Shown here one piece after another: positions 16,969 to 25,734 of a DNA stretch of 50,378 bases. The position numbers and the translations under genes were made by a program. Below the pieces are notes generated by a model. The model made no database searches, was not told the DNA's origin, and saw only the letters and a program-made list of their open reading frames with translations. Origin of the DNA: Kiloniellaceae bacterium (GTDB taxonomy: Bacteria > Pseudomonadota > Alphaproteobacteria > Kiloniellales > J153); the NCBI GenBank assembly GCA_021776055.1, contig JAJFGP010000036.1, positions 1 to 50,378 on the forward strand, written 5' to 3'. Numbering within the stretch: the stretch's first letter is position 1; every line of letters starts with the position of its first letter.

Positions 16969-17913
16969 ATGAGCGAACCGACCTCACAAGCACCGGCGAC
17001 CGCCGCCAGCGATATTGCCCACGACCACTGGGTGCTGCGCCTGGCGCCGTTGGCGGCTCGGCCCTATCTGCGCCTGATCCGCGCCGACCGGCCCATCGGT
17101 ACCTGGCTGCTGCTTTTTCCCGGTTGGTGGAGCCTGAGCCTGGCCGCGGCGGGGGACGGCCGCTGGCCCGACTGGCGCCTGGCGGCGCTGTTCGCCGCCG
17201 GTGCCCTGCTCATGCGCGGGGCCGGGTGCACCTACAACGACATCGTCGATCGCGACATTGACGCCCAGGTCGCGCGCACCGCCGGGCGGCCGATTCCCAG
17301 TGGCGAGGTCTCGGTTACCCACGCGGGTGTCTTCCTCGCCGCCCTGCTCGGCCTCGCCTTTTTGATCCTGCTTCAGCTCAACCCTTTCGCCATGGCGCTT
17401 GGCGCCGCGTCGCTGGCCCCCATTGCCGTCTATCCGTTCATGAAGCGGTTTACGTACTGGCCGCAAGCCTGGCTGGGATTGACCTTCAATTGGGGAGCGT
17501 TGCTCGGCTGGGCGGCGGCTACCGGCGGCCTGACGCTGCCACCACTTTTACTGTACGGGGCAGGTATCGCCTGGACCCTGGGCTACGACACCATCTACGC
17601 GCACCAGGACAAGGAGGACGATGCGCTGGTCGGCGTCAAATCCACGGCCTTGCGTTTTGGCAACACAACGCGGACTTGGCTGATCGTGTTCTACGGGCTG
17701 GCGGTGGCGCTATTCGCGGCAACAGGTATCGCGGCCGACATGACCTGGCCTTTTTATATGGGGGTCGCGGCAGCGGCGGCGCATTTCGCCTGGCAGATCG
17801 CGACGCTCGACGCCGACGATCCCGGCAATTGTTTGCATCGCTTCAAGGTCAACCGTCACATTGGCTGGCTGCTGCTTGCGGGCATTGTGGCGGCCGGTTG
17901 GTTAGCGCCGTAA
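16969..17913 (+). CDS. ubiA: 4-hydroxybenzoate polyprenyltransferase
   Basis: Membrane enzyme that attaches the polyprenyl tail to 4-hydroxybenzoate in ubiquinone synthesis. The 314 residues carry both Asp-rich motifs of the UbiA superfamily, NDIVDRDID near residue 90 and YDTIYAHQDKEDD near 206, in a multi-helix protein. ATG at 16969 has AGAGGCGGG just upstream. The last 12 bases overlap the convergent gene at 17902. UbiD, which acts on the product, is encoded at 20636. Confidence 0.95.
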   Translation: MSEPTSQAPATAASDIAHDHWVLRLAPLAARPYLRLIRADRPIGTWLLLFPGWWSLSLAAAGDGRWPDWRLAALFAAGALLMRGAGCTYNDIVDRDIDAQVARTAGRPIPSGEVSVTHAGVFLAALLGLAFLILLQLNPFAMALGAASLAPIAVYPFMKRFTYWPQAWLGLTFNWGALLGWAAATGGLTLPPLLLYGAGIAWTLGYDTIYAHQDKEDDALVGVKSTALRFGNTTRTWLIVFYGLAVALFAATGIAADMTWPFYMGVAAAAAHFAWQIATLDADDPGNCLHRFKVNRHIGWLLLAGIVAAGWLAP

Positions 17914-18651
17914 TTCCTCGAAGTGCGGCGTGGATGTGGGCACCGCCCCATCTCCCATGGCGGTGATGAGGGCTCGCCGATACGCCGGGTCACGAACGGT
18001 CCGCAATATTACGTCGTCTAGCGGCGCATCGCCGCCGTGCCGCCCGTGCACGAGGTCGAGGGCCTGGACTTGCGCCATGGCCACGTGCGCCCGATCTCGC
18101 GCAGCCACTTCGACCAAGGCCAGCGGTCGTCCCGCGGCGGCCAAGCAACCCCGGCGGGAAAGATAGACATACGCTTCGGCCAACCCGTCCGTGGGTCCCT
18201 CCTCCAACTCCAGGGTGATCCCGTCCAGGCGCCCGTAGACGTAGACTTCGCCGCCCAATTCAGTCTCGTGCATGCGGATGAGCTGCGGCTCGTCCAACCA
18301 GGTGACGAAGACTTCAACCTGCACCCCCGGTGCATGGTGCAAGTTGGCGGCGATGGAGCCATAGCGGCTTACATGTGCCGAATAGACCACGTCGTAGTCA
18401 TGCAACCAGGCGCGGCTGACCGGAATCTCGGCGGCCTCACCGTACTTGCGGCGAAGCTGCTCCGGTGCCCGGTTCGAGCCGTGCGCGATGACCGGCACCC
18501 GGCCGACATAGCGGCTCGAGTCTGGAGGCTGCGCGGACATCGGCAAGGCCTGTCCGCTGCGCAGAAGATAGGATTCCGGGAACGCTGCGAAGGGGTACGA
18601 TTTGGCGAGGGAGAGCAACTCTGCATCGCCCTGAGGTAGAGGCCAGGGCAC
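17902..18651 (-). CDS. Conserved hypothetical protein, possibly gamma-glutamylcyclotransferase-like
   Basis: A 249-residue soluble protein starting with GTG. The segment VPVIAHGSNRAPEQLRRKYG resembles the GSN loop near the start of the gamma-glutamylcyclotransferase/AIG2-like fold, and ELGGEVYVYGRLDGI could belong to the same barrel. This resemblance is weak and function is unassigned. The stop overlaps the convergent ubiA gene by 12 bases. The upstream neighbour is the DUF4170 gene, 21 bases away on the same strand, so the two may form an operon. Confidence 0.65.
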   Translation of the reverse strand: MPWPLPQGDAELLSLAKSYPFAAFPESYLLRSGQALPMSAQPPDSSRYVGRVPVIAHGSNRAPEQLRRKYGEAAEIPVSRAWLHDYDVVYSAHVSRYGSIAANLHHAPGVQVEVFVTWLDEPQLIRMHETELGGEVYVYGRLDGITLELEEGPTDGLAEAYVYLSRRGCLAAAGRPLALVEVAARDRAHVAMAQVQALDLVHGRHGGDAPLDDVILRTVRDPAYRRALITAMGDGAVPTSTPHFEELRR

Positions 18652-18672
18652 GGCGACCGTCGCTAGCGGCGA

Positions 18673-18885
18673 TTAGTCGGTGCAGGGCGGAGGTATATCG
18701 GGATTGATACACTCAATCCGATAGCGGCAGGTGCAAGTATCAACAGTCTGCCACGCGTGCTTTGCCCATTCTTCCTTGGCGGCGTCATAGTCGGTAAACG
18801 GCCCGAACCACTTTTCTTCACCGCCGATGATTTCGTTGAAGTGCGTATCCTTGTATTCGCCACCAACGACCCAAAACGAAGTCAT
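18673..18885 (-). CDS. DUF4170 family small protein
   Basis: A 70-residue protein with the DUF4170 pattern: FWVVGGEYKDTHF, then WFGPFTDYDAAKEEW, then TVDTCTCRYRIE. The function is unknown; the family is small, cytoplasmic and largely alphaproteobacterial. ATG at 18885 fits the family start; a GTG six codons upstream (18903) is an alternative. GGTGGGAG lies very close to the ATG, which leaves the choice open. The C-terminal PDIPPPCTD tail is unusual. Confidence 0.75.
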   Translation of the reverse strand: MTSFWVVGGEYKDTHFNEIIGGEEKWFGPFTDYDAAKEEWAKHAWQTVDTCTCRYRIECINPDIPPPCTD

Positions 18886-18903
18886 CGCTCCCACCCCGAT
18901 CAC

Positions 18904-19177
18904 CGTTAACTTGCCAAGTATAGCACGTCATCTAAGCAAATTAGTTAAGATCTACACAGAATTGTAACTGTCCAATCAAGAAAATCTACAAAAATGTTCA
19001 TCATTACGGTTAACGCGATGCTTGACCGATTCGTAGGCCTCGCGCAATACGCCTCCCGGCGTTTCTCACGGGTAGCCCATGGAAAGAGATGCTAGTGTTG
19101 CCGCCGGGTCGGCTGGCCTAGATCGGCTGGCTCAGATCGGCCAGCCCAAATCGGAATGAATGGGGGATACGCATCCG
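18904..19177. other. Non-coding gap before the SPFH gene
   Basis: AT-rich stretch of about 270 bases between a minus-strand and a plus-strand gene, so it should hold two divergent promoters. I see no full sigma-70 match, no hairpin terminator and no RNA gene. Its right end contains the three 14-base repeats listed separately. Confidence 0.4.
19109..19150 (+). repeat. Three tandem 14-bp repeats
   Basis: Units TCGGCTGGCCTAGA (19109-19122), TCGGCTGGCTCAGA (19123-19136) and TCGGCCAGCCCAAA (19137-19150) follow each other with no gap; a fourth TCGG begins at 19151. The first two differ at two bases; the third is more diverged. They end 27 bases before the start codon of the SPFH gene. They could be a regulator site or simple slippage. 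Confidence 0.7.
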
Positions 19178-20176
19178 ATGTTCTTTGACCTTGCCGAGTT
19201 GTCCGGATTTTCCGTTTTCGTAATCGCCGTCGCCATCCTGGCGATCATCCTTGTCTTCATGAGTACCCGCGCCGTGCCGCAGGGCACCGAATTTACGGTC
19301 GAGCGTTTCGGCCGTTACGTGCGCACCCTGTCGCCAGGCCTGCACCTCATCGCGCCCATCATCGACCGCATCGGCGCCCGCATGAACATGATGGAGAACG
19401 TCTTCGACGTGCCGCAGCAAGAGGTCATCACCCGCGACAACGCCTTGCTGCAGGTGGACGGGGTCGTCTTCTACCAGGTGTTGGATGCGGCCCGCGCCGC
19501 CTATGAAGTGCGTGAGCTGGAGCGGGCGGTGCTCAACCTGACCATGACCAACATCCGTACGGTCATGGGCTCGATGGATTTGGACGAGCTGCTCTCCCAG
19601 CGCGACAAGATTAATCACCAGTTATTGACCGTGGTGGACGATGCCACGGCCCCTTGGGGTGTGAAGGTCACCCGCATCGAAATCAAGGACATCACGCCGC
19701 CCAAGGATCTGATCGAATCCATGGGCCGCCAGATGAAGGCAGAGCGCGACAAGCGCGCCACCATCCTGGTCGCCGAGGGCGAGCGGCAGGCCGAGATCCT
19801 GCGTGCCGAAGGTGAAAAGCAAGGCAACATCCTAGCTGCCGAGGGCCGCCGCGAAGCCGCCTATCGCGACGCCGAAGCACGCGAGCGCGAGGCGGAGGCC
19901 GAGGCACGGGCGACCACGATGGTCTCGGAGGCCATCGCCAAAGGCAACGTGCAGGCGATCAACTACTTCGTTGCCCAGCGCTATGTCGAAGCCCTTGGCC
20001 GCTTCGCCGACTCACCTAATCAAAAGACCTTCTTCATGCCGGTGGATGCCACCGCCGTCATGGGTGCCGTGGCCGGCATCTCCGAAATCGTGCGCGAGTC
20101 CATGGCCGAATCCACCAGCGGTGCACGGCGCGGCCCGTGGACCGCTCCGCCGCCAGGCGACGGGAACAGGGGCTGA
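19178..20176 (+). CDS. SPFH/band 7 membrane protein (stomatin/QmcA type)
   Basis: Inner-membrane scaffold protein linked to lipid microdomains and quality control. One N-terminal helix (VFVIAVAILAIILVFM) is followed by the SPFH domain (QGTEFTVERFGRYVRTLSPG onwards) and a long charged coiled coil (EGERQAEILRAEGEKQGNIL and its continuation). ATG at 19178 has GGGGGA ten bases upstream; an ATG six codons earlier (19160) is also possible. It is followed after 3 bases by an NfeD gene, the standard partner of SPFH proteins. Confidence 0.93.
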   Translation: MFFDLAELSGFSVFVIAVAILAIILVFMSTRAVPQGTEFTVERFGRYVRTLSPGLHLIAPIIDRIGARMNMMENVFDVPQQEVITRDNALLQVDGVVFYQVLDAARAAYEVRELERAVLNLTMTNIRTVMGSMDLDELLSQRDKINHQLLTVVDDATAPWGVKVTRIEIKDITPPKDLIESMGRQMKAERDKRATILVAEGERQAEILRAEGEKQGNILAAEGRREAAYRDAEAREREAEAEARATTMVSEAIAKGNVQAINYFVAQRYVEALGRFADSPNQKTFFMPVDATAVMGAVAGISEIVRESMAESTSGARRGPWTAPPPGDGNRG

Positions 20177-20179
20177 GCC

Positions 20180-20620
20180 ATGAGCCCGACCGACATCGTC
20201 TTTTGGCATTGGTGGGTCGCCGGCATCGTTCTGCTGGGTATCGAGATTTTCGCCCCCGGCTTCTGGTTCCTTTGGATGGCGGTCGCCGCCGGGGTCGTCG
20301 GCGCGATCCTGTTTTTTCTGCCCGATACGACCTGGCAATGGCAGGTGCTGTTGTTCGCCGTGCTGGCGGTCACCTCCATGATCGGTTGGCGCGCCTATCA
20401 GCGCCGCCACCCGACACAAAGCGACCAGCCAAATCTAAACCGGCGCGGCGCGCAATACGTCGGCCGCGTCTTCACCTTGGACGAGGCCATCGTCAACGGC
20501 ACCGGCAAGATCCGGGTCGACGACACCACCTGGAAGGTAACCGGCGACGACCAGCCGTTGGGCGCCAAGGTGAAGGTCACCGGTGTCGCGGGAACCGTGT
20601 TGACCGTCGAGCCGGCCTGA
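20180..20620 (+). CDS. NfeD family membrane protein
   Basis: A 146-residue partner of the upstream SPFH protein. It has two or three membrane helices in the first ~75 residues (WHWWVAGIVLLGIEIFAPGF at the start) and a C-terminal OB-fold domain (GRVFTLDEAIVNGTGKIRVD, then GVAGTVLTVEPA). NfeD/stomatin pairs are thought to act together in membrane organisation. The gene starts 3 bases after the stop of its partner. Confidence 0.92.
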   Translation: MSPTDIVFWHWWVAGIVLLGIEIFAPGFWFLWMAVAAGVVGAILFFLPDTTWQWQVLLFAVLAVTSMIGWRAYQRRHPTQSDQPNLNRRGAQYVGRVFTLDEAIVNGTGKIRVDDTTWKVTGDDQPLGAKVKVTGVAGTVLTVEPA

Positions 20621-20635
20621 GCCTTCTGCCGCCGC

Positions 20636-22159
20636 ATGCCTTACGCCAGCTTACGCGATTTTATCGACCGGTTGGAAACCAGCGACCGGCTGGTGCGTGT
20701 CTCGCACCCAGTCTCCCCGCATCTGGAAATGACCGAGATTCAAACTCGCTTGCTAGCCGATGGCGGGCCGGCGGTTCTGTTCGAGAATGTGGTGAGCGCC
20801 GACGGGCGCGCCTACGACATGCCGGTGCTGGCCAACCTGTTCGGCACGGTCGAGCGTGTCGCCTGGGGCATGGAGCGGGAGCCGGCGGAACTGCGCGCAC
20901 TCGGCGAGACCCTGGCCTTCCTGCGCCAACCGGAGCCGCCCGGCGGCCTGCGCGATGCCTGGGAGAAAATCCCGTTACTCAAAAGCGCCCTGGCCATGCG
21001 GCCAAAGACGGTCACCAGCGCCCCGTGCCAAGAAGTGGTGCTGCAAGGCGACGACATCGATTTGGCCGAACTGCCGATCCAGACCTGCTGGCCGGGGGAA
21101 CCGGCGCCGCTGATCACCTGGCCGCTGGTGGTCACCCAGGGGCCTACCGCAGGGGACACCGGGGCGCGGCGCGAGGACGACTTCAACCTGGGCATTTATC
21201 GCATGCAGGTGCGCAGCCGGAACCAGACATTGATGCGCTGGTTGCGCCATCGTGGCGGCGCCCAGCATCACGCGCGCTGGAAGCAAGCAAAGCGCGACCC
21301 CCTGCCCGCCGCCGCCGTGATCGGCGCCGATCCGGGCACCATCATCGCCGCGGTCACACCGCTGCCGGAGACTCTTTCCGAGTACCATTTTGCCGGCCTG
21401 TTGCGCGGCAAGCGGGTCGAGTTGGTGGATTGCAAGACCGTGCCGCTAAAGGTGCCGGCCAGCGCCGAGATCGTCCTCGAGGGCCATGTCAGCCTGGACG
21501 ACTACGCCGACGAAGGCCCGTACGGCGATCACACCGGCTACTACAACGCGGTCGAAAGCTTCCCGGTCTTCACCATCACCGCCATCACCCGGCGGCAGAA
21601 GCCCATTTATCTGTCCACCTTCACCGGCCGGCCGCCGGACGAGCCGTCGATCCTGGGCGCCGCCTTGAACGAGGTTTTCGTGCCGCTGTTGCAGCAACAG
21701 TTCCCCGAGATCGTCGATTTCTGGCTGCCGCCGGAGGGGTGCAGCTACCGGGTTGCCGTGGTCTCTATTCGCAAAGCCTATCCGGGACATGCCAAGCGGG
21801 TGATGATGGGCATCTGGTCGTACCTGCGCCAATTCATGTACACCAAATGGGTGATCGTCGTGGACCACGACATCGACGCCCGCGACTGGACGGACGTGGT
21901 CTGGGCCATCTCCACCCGCATGGACCCGGCGCGCGACATCACCCTGATCGAAGGCACGCCCATCGATTACTTGGACTTCGCCTCGCCGGAAAGCGGCCTG
22001 GGTTCCAAGATCGGCCTGGACGCCACCGACAAATGGCCGCCGGAAACCAAGCGCGAATGGGGTCGCCAAATTCGTATGAGCGACGATGTGGTCGACAAAG
22101 TCACGCGCATGTGGGACGACCTGGGCCTGCCCGGCGACGGCAAGCCGATCTGGAAATGA
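20636..22159 (+). CDS. ubiD: UbiD family decarboxylase
   Basis: Prenylated-FMN-dependent decarboxylase of 507 residues. The closest match in kind is the 3-polyprenyl-4-hydroxybenzoate decarboxylase of ubiquinone synthesis. Blocks seen: [20 protein letters not shown] at the start, [12 protein letters not shown] and [20 protein letters not shown] in the cofactor region, and the glutamate-rich [20 protein letters not shown]. UbiA lies 3 kb upstream, which supports a ubiquinone role. Other UbiD-family substrates cannot be excluded by sequence reading alone. The cofactor-making UbiX is not in the window. Confidence 0.9.
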   Translation: MPYASLRDFIDRLETSDRLVRVSHPVSPHLEMTEIQTRLLADGGPAVLFENVVSADGRAYDMPVLANLFGTVERVAWGMEREPAELRALGETLAFLRQPEPPGGLRDAWEKIPLLKSALAMRPKTVTSAPCQEVVLQGDDIDLAELPIQTCWPGEPAPLITWPLVVTQGPTAGDTGARREDDFNLGIYRMQVRSRNQTLMRWLRHRGGAQHHARWKQAKRDPLPAAAVIGADPGTIIAAVTPLPETLSEYHFAGLLRGKRVELVDCKTVPLKVPASAEIVLEGHVSLDDYADEGPYGDHTGYYNAVESFPVFTITAITRRQKPIYLSTFTGRPPDEPSILGAALNEVFVPLLQQQFPEIVDFWLPPEGCSYRVAVVSIRKAYPGHAKRVMMGIWSYLRQFMYTKWVIVVDHDIDARDWTDVVWAISTRMDPARDITLIEGTPIDYLDFASPESGLGSKIGLDATDKWPPETKREWGRQIRMSDDVVDKVTRMWDDLGLPGDGKPIWK

Positions 22160-22190
22160 GGTGCTGGCGCGGGCCGCGTGAGATGTCCGG

Positions 22191-24248
22191 ATGAGCGCCT
22201 ATCTCTATACCTTCATCGACTTCGTCGCAGCCCACCGGCACTGGGCATACGCGTTGGTGTTTCTCGTCGCGTTCAGTGAATCCCTTCCGGTTATCGGCGC
22301 GGTCATCCCCGGTTCGACGGCGATCATCGGCATCAGCGCCCTGGTGCCCAGTGGCGCTGTCGACCTGATACCGCTGCTCCTTGCGGCCATCGCCGGAGCG
22401 ATCGTCGGGGACGGCTTTGCCTTCTGGCTCGGCTACCGCTACCGCGAACAGATCGTCCGCATGTGGCCGTTTAGCCGGCATCCGGAAATCATCGCCAAGG
22501 GCACCGCGTTCTTCGACCGGCATGGCGCCAAAAGTGTGCTTCTCGCCAGGTTTACGCCGCCGGTACGACCGTTCGTGCCGCTGGTGGCCGGCATTCTGCA
22601 CATGCGGATGCTGCGCTTCTACGTGGCGAACGTGCTCTCCGCCCTGGCCTGGGCACCGGCACACGTGCTGCCCGGCGTGCTGGTCGGGGCCTCGCTGGCG
22701 CTGGCCGGCGCCGTGGCCGGGCGCCTGGCTGTCCTGTTGGTCTTGCTGGTCGGCGCGTTGTGGGCAGCCCTACTCCTGGCACGGCTCGGCTTGCGCTGGG
22801 GCCTGCCGCGCCTCGATACCGAGCTGAACCGCCTATGGCGCTGGATCATCAGCCACGAGACCGCGCCTAGCCGGCTGCTGCGCGCCTACCTCGACCCGGC
22901 ACGGTCAGAGTTCAAAACACTGTTGCTTCTGACCAGCGTCCTGGTCGTCGCAGCAGCTCTATTCGTTGGTATTCTAGAAACAGTGGTGACGGCATCACCT
23001 TCGGTGGCGATGGATGTGGCGGTCTATCATTTCTTTCAAGGATTGCGCACCAGTTGGGGCGACCGCATTCTGGTCGGTGTAACCGAACTTGGTGACGCGG
23101 CCGTGACCATGCCGGTAGGCGCGGCTATCCTATTTTGGTTGGTCTGGCGGCGGGCTTGGCACGCGGCAGCCTACTGGCTTGGCGCGATTGCTCTGGCCGT
23201 GGCCTTCACCATAGCCTTCAAGTTGGTCCTGCAGGTACCGCGACCCGCCGATCTTTATGCCGGGGTGAACGAATTTTCCTTCCCCAGCGGCCATACAATC
23301 GTCAGCGCCACCGTCTATGGCTTCTTCGCTCTGCTCGTTGCCCGCGAGGTGGGCCCGCGTTGGCGCGCCGTGCTTACCGGCGGAACCGCGCTCTTGGTGA
23401 CTGCCATCGCCCTCTCGCGCTTGTATCTGGGAGCGCACTGGCTCTCCGATGTTGTCGGCGGTATTGCCTTCGCCCTGGCTTGGGTGGCGCTGTTGGGCAT
23501 CGCCTATTTACGCCATCGACCGCCGCGATTAGGCGCTGGCGCTCTGCTTGGCGTTGCCGGGCTGGCCTTGTCACTTGCCGGCACCTATCACGTGCTACGG
23601 GCGCATCCGGCTGATTTACAGCGCTATGCGGCGCATGAGGATATCCGCATTGTCGGCGCGGCGGACTGGCGCCCTTCGGCGTGGCAAAGCTTGCCGGCGC
23701 GACGGATCGATCTCGAGGGCGAAGCGGAGGAGCCGCTGACTCTGCAGTGGGCCGGCCAGCCGCAAATCCTGATGAAGGAGTTGCAAGCCGCCGGCTGGCG
23801 CGAGAGCACGCCATGGACCCTGCAAAGCCTGCTGCTATGGCTCGCCCCGAGTGCCGATCCACTTGTCCTGCCGGTCCTGCCACGCTTGCACGACGGGCGC
23901 GCCCCGGTCTTGGTCCTGGTGCGCGCGAATCCATCAGGCAATGGGCACGATGGACGCCTCGCCCTGCGGCTGTGGGCGAGTGATGTTGCCCTCCAAGACG
24001 GCATGGCTGCCCCGCGTCCGGTCTGGGTCGGCGCCATCATCGAGGAACGATTGCGGCGGCCGCTTGGCCTAATGACGCTGACGACGGCCAGACCCGGGGC
24101 AAATGGCCCGCGCGACATTTTGGCGGCGGCGCTCGATCGCTCGGACCGCGTGCACCGCGCCCTTCTGGCACCGGATCGAACCTGGGACGGTCAAGTGATC
24201 CTGGCATCGGATTCGGGGCTGGCCGCCGGCCAGGGGAGCAAGCCATGA
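22191..24248 (+). CDS. DedA - PAP2 phosphatase - LssY fusion membrane protein
   Basis: A 685-residue three-part membrane protein. Residues ~1-200 are DedA/SNARE-associated (SESLPVIGAVIPGSTAI, then RFTPPVRPFVPLVAGILHM), a family linked to lipid flipping. Residues ~230-430 are a PAP2 lipid phosphatase with its three motifs: KLVLQVPRP, PSGH and SRLYLGAHWLSD. Residues ~480-680 match the LssY C-terminal domain of unknown role. Together they suggest dephosphorylation and movement of a lipid phosphate such as undecaprenyl diphosphate or phosphatidic acid. The next gene is diacylglycerol kinase, which carries out the opposite step, 16 bases downstream. Confidence 0.9.
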   Translation: MSAYLYTFIDFVAAHRHWAYALVFLVAFSESLPVIGAVIPGSTAIIGISALVPSGAVDLIPLLLAAIAGAIVGDGFAFWLGYRYREQIVRMWPFSRHPEIIAKGTAFFDRHGAKSVLLARFTPPVRPFVPLVAGILHMRMLRFYVANVLSALAWAPAHVLPGVLVGASLALAGAVAGRLAVLLVLLVGALWAALLLARLGLRWGLPRLDTELNRLWRWIISHETAPSRLLRAYLDPARSEFKTLLLLTSVLVVAAALFVGILETVVTASPSVAMDVAVYHFFQGLRTSWGDRILVGVTELGDAAVTMPVGAAILFWLVWRRAWHAAAYWLGAIALAVAFTIAFKLVLQVPRPADLYAGVNEFSFPSGHTIVSATVYGFFALLVAREVGPRWRAVLTGGTALLVTAIALSRLYLGAHWLSDVVGGIAFALAWVALLGIAYLRHRPPRLGAGALLGVAGLALSLAGTYHVLRAHPADLQRYAAHEDIRIVGAADWRPSAWQSLPARRIDLEGEAEEPLTLQWAGQPQILMKELQAAGWRESTPWTLQSLLLWLAPSADPLVLPVLPRLHDGRAPVLVLVRANPSGNGHDGRLALRLWASDVALQDGMAAPRPVWVGAIIEERLRRPLGLMTLTTARPGANGPRDILAAALDRSDRVHRALLAPDRTWDGQVILASDSGLAAGQGSKP

Positions 24249-24264
24249 GTGACGGAGAACAAAC

Positions 24265-24615
24265 ATGAAGAACCAGGGATTCTCCCGACGGCTTCGTTAT
24301 GCCGCGCTCGGCCTCGCGTGGGCATGGCGGCGTGAAAACAGCTTCCGAATCCAGATCACAGCGGCCGTCCTTGCCGGCGCTAGCCTGCTGATCCTTCGCC
24401 CCCCGCCAATATGGTGGGCAGTCGTCGCGCTTGCGGTCGCGCTGGTGCTCGCCGCCGAGCTTTTCAACGCCGCCATTGAGGCGCTCAGCGACCACTTGCA
24501 CCCAGATCTTCACCCGGAAATTCGAGCCGTGAAGGACATCGCCGCAGCGGCCGTGCTCTGCGCCTGTGCCGGTGCCTTGATCGTCGGTCTGAGCCTGATA
24601 ATCTCGCTCTTATAG
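24265..24615 (+). CDS. dgkA: Diacylglycerol kinase (DgkA type)
   Basis: Small integral membrane kinase that phosphorylates diacylglycerol to phosphatidic acid. The 116 residues have the DgkA pattern: an N-terminal GLAWAWRRENSFRIQ, three membrane helices, and the catalytic AAELFNAAIEALSDHL segment followed by EIRAVKDIAAAAVL. GGAG lies upstream of the ATG. It probably shares a transcript with the DedA-PAP2 gene. Confidence 0.93.
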   Translation: MKNQGFSRRLRYAALGLAWAWRRENSFRIQITAAVLAGASLLILRPPPIWWAVVALAVALVLAAELFNAAIEALSDHLHPDLHPEIRAVKDIAAAAVLCACAGALIVGLSLIISLL

Positions 24616-24653
24616 AATCCCTCCCGAGTCGAGATTGCCGGAGCGACGCTAGC

Positions 24654-24965
24654 ATGAAATTCCATCGCGCCCAGGATTTCACGGGCGGCCAGGCCTGGGA
24701 GGCGCTGGATATTGCCGAGATCGACGGGGCGACCGTGCGCCTGCATTGGACCGACAAGCCGTACGTCTGGCACGTCAACGACGGGGCCGAGGTCTTTGTG
24801 GTGGTCGATGGCACCGTCGATATGCACACCCGAATCGGCGGGTTGGAATCAGTGCAGCGCATGACGGCCGGCGATATTTGTTACGCGGAGCCTGGGGACG
24901 AGCACCTGGCGGCCCCGGACGGGCCGGCGCGCGTTCTGGTCATCGAACGCAAGGGTAGCGTCTAG
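24654..24965 (+). CDS. Small cupin domain protein
   Basis: A single-domain cupin of 103 residues. The barrel is seen in AEVFVVVDGTVDMHTR and DICYAEPGDEHLAAPDGPAR. The usual metal-binding HxH pair is not complete: WHVND gives one histidine and GDEH another. It may bind metal weakly or only a small ligand. No reaction can be assigned. Its last 4 bases overlap the convergent reductase gene. Confidence 0.8.
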   Translation: MKFHRAQDFTGGQAWEALDIAEIDGATVRLHWTDKPYVWHVNDGAEVFVVVDGTVDMHTRIGGLESVQRMTAGDICYAEPGDEHLAAPDGPARVLVIERKGSV

Positions 24966-25555
24966 CGGGGAGACTCCGCCACGGCGCGCAAGTCCCGCAT
25001 GTGCTCGGCGAAAAGCAGCAGTTCCTTGGAGAACCGCTCGATCCGGTCGAGAATGTCGGTATCCACCACATCATAGAATCCCGCATCGCCGGGCGCACCG
25101 GCGTAGTCGGACACCTGTGTACAAACCTGCGTGGGGATGCTTACACCCAGGACACCGCGCACAACCTGGCGCAAATGATCGACCGCTTGCGTCGATCGCC
25201 CGCCGTGCCCGGCCAGCCCAACCGGCCGGTAGCGGAAATCGTGGATGCTCAGATAATCGAGGGCATTCTTGAGCACGCCGGCATAGCTGTTGTGATAGGT
25301 CGGCGAGGCAAGGACATAGGCATCCGCCGCCGCCGCCAGGCGCAGCAGCGTCGCCACACCGGCATCGGGATGGGTACGCGCCGACCCGCGCAACTCAGGG
25401 TTCAACGGTGGCAGCGGGGTTTCGTGTAGATCGATCAACGCGACCCGGGCGCCATCCCGGCGCAGCACGTCACCGATACGACGCGCCAAGCTGCGCGTGT
25501 ACGAAAGGCTGCGCGGGCTGCCAGCAAGGATAACGATCTCGAGAGGTACGGCCAT
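24962..25555 (-). CDS. NADPH-dependent FMN reductase family protein
   Basis: Flavodoxin-fold reductase of 197 residues that transfers electrons from NAD(P)H through FMN, as in the SsuE/ChrR group. The phosphate loop is ILAGSPRSLSYTRSLARRI and the second FMN loop SPTYHNSYAGVLKNALDYL. ATG at 25555 is chosen because the fold begins directly after it; an upstream extension to 25672 has no similarity to the fold. The substrate is unknown. The gene is divergent from pmbA. Confidence 0.88.
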   Translation of the reverse strand: MAVPLEIVILAGSPRSLSYTRSLARRIGDVLRRDGARVALIDLHETPLPPLNPELRGSARTHPDAGVATLLRLAAAADAYVLASPTYHNSYAGVLKNALDYLSIHDFRYRPVGLAGHGGRSTQAVDHLRQVVRGVLGVSIPTQVCTQVSDYAGAPGDAGFYDVVDTDILDRIERFSKELLLFAEHMRDLRAVAESPR

Positions 25556-25734
25556 GGCGGCGCCAGATTTAGCCAATGCCGCGGGCCAACGCAACAGTTG
25601 GGCGCCACACCATGCTCTAGCGTCGGGGCATCTAGACCTGTATAAGGTTGCGGCTTGAGAGGCTAAATGCAACCGAACCCCTGGAATCTAATTAGTCCAC
25701 AGCCTGCGGGCGCGGGCGCGAGAGAGGCTTGCGT

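Noticed and set aside
20137-22194. Long plus-strand frame across nfeD and ubiD
   Set aside because: Out of frame with both real genes, full of R, P and G, with no domain; a GC shadow.
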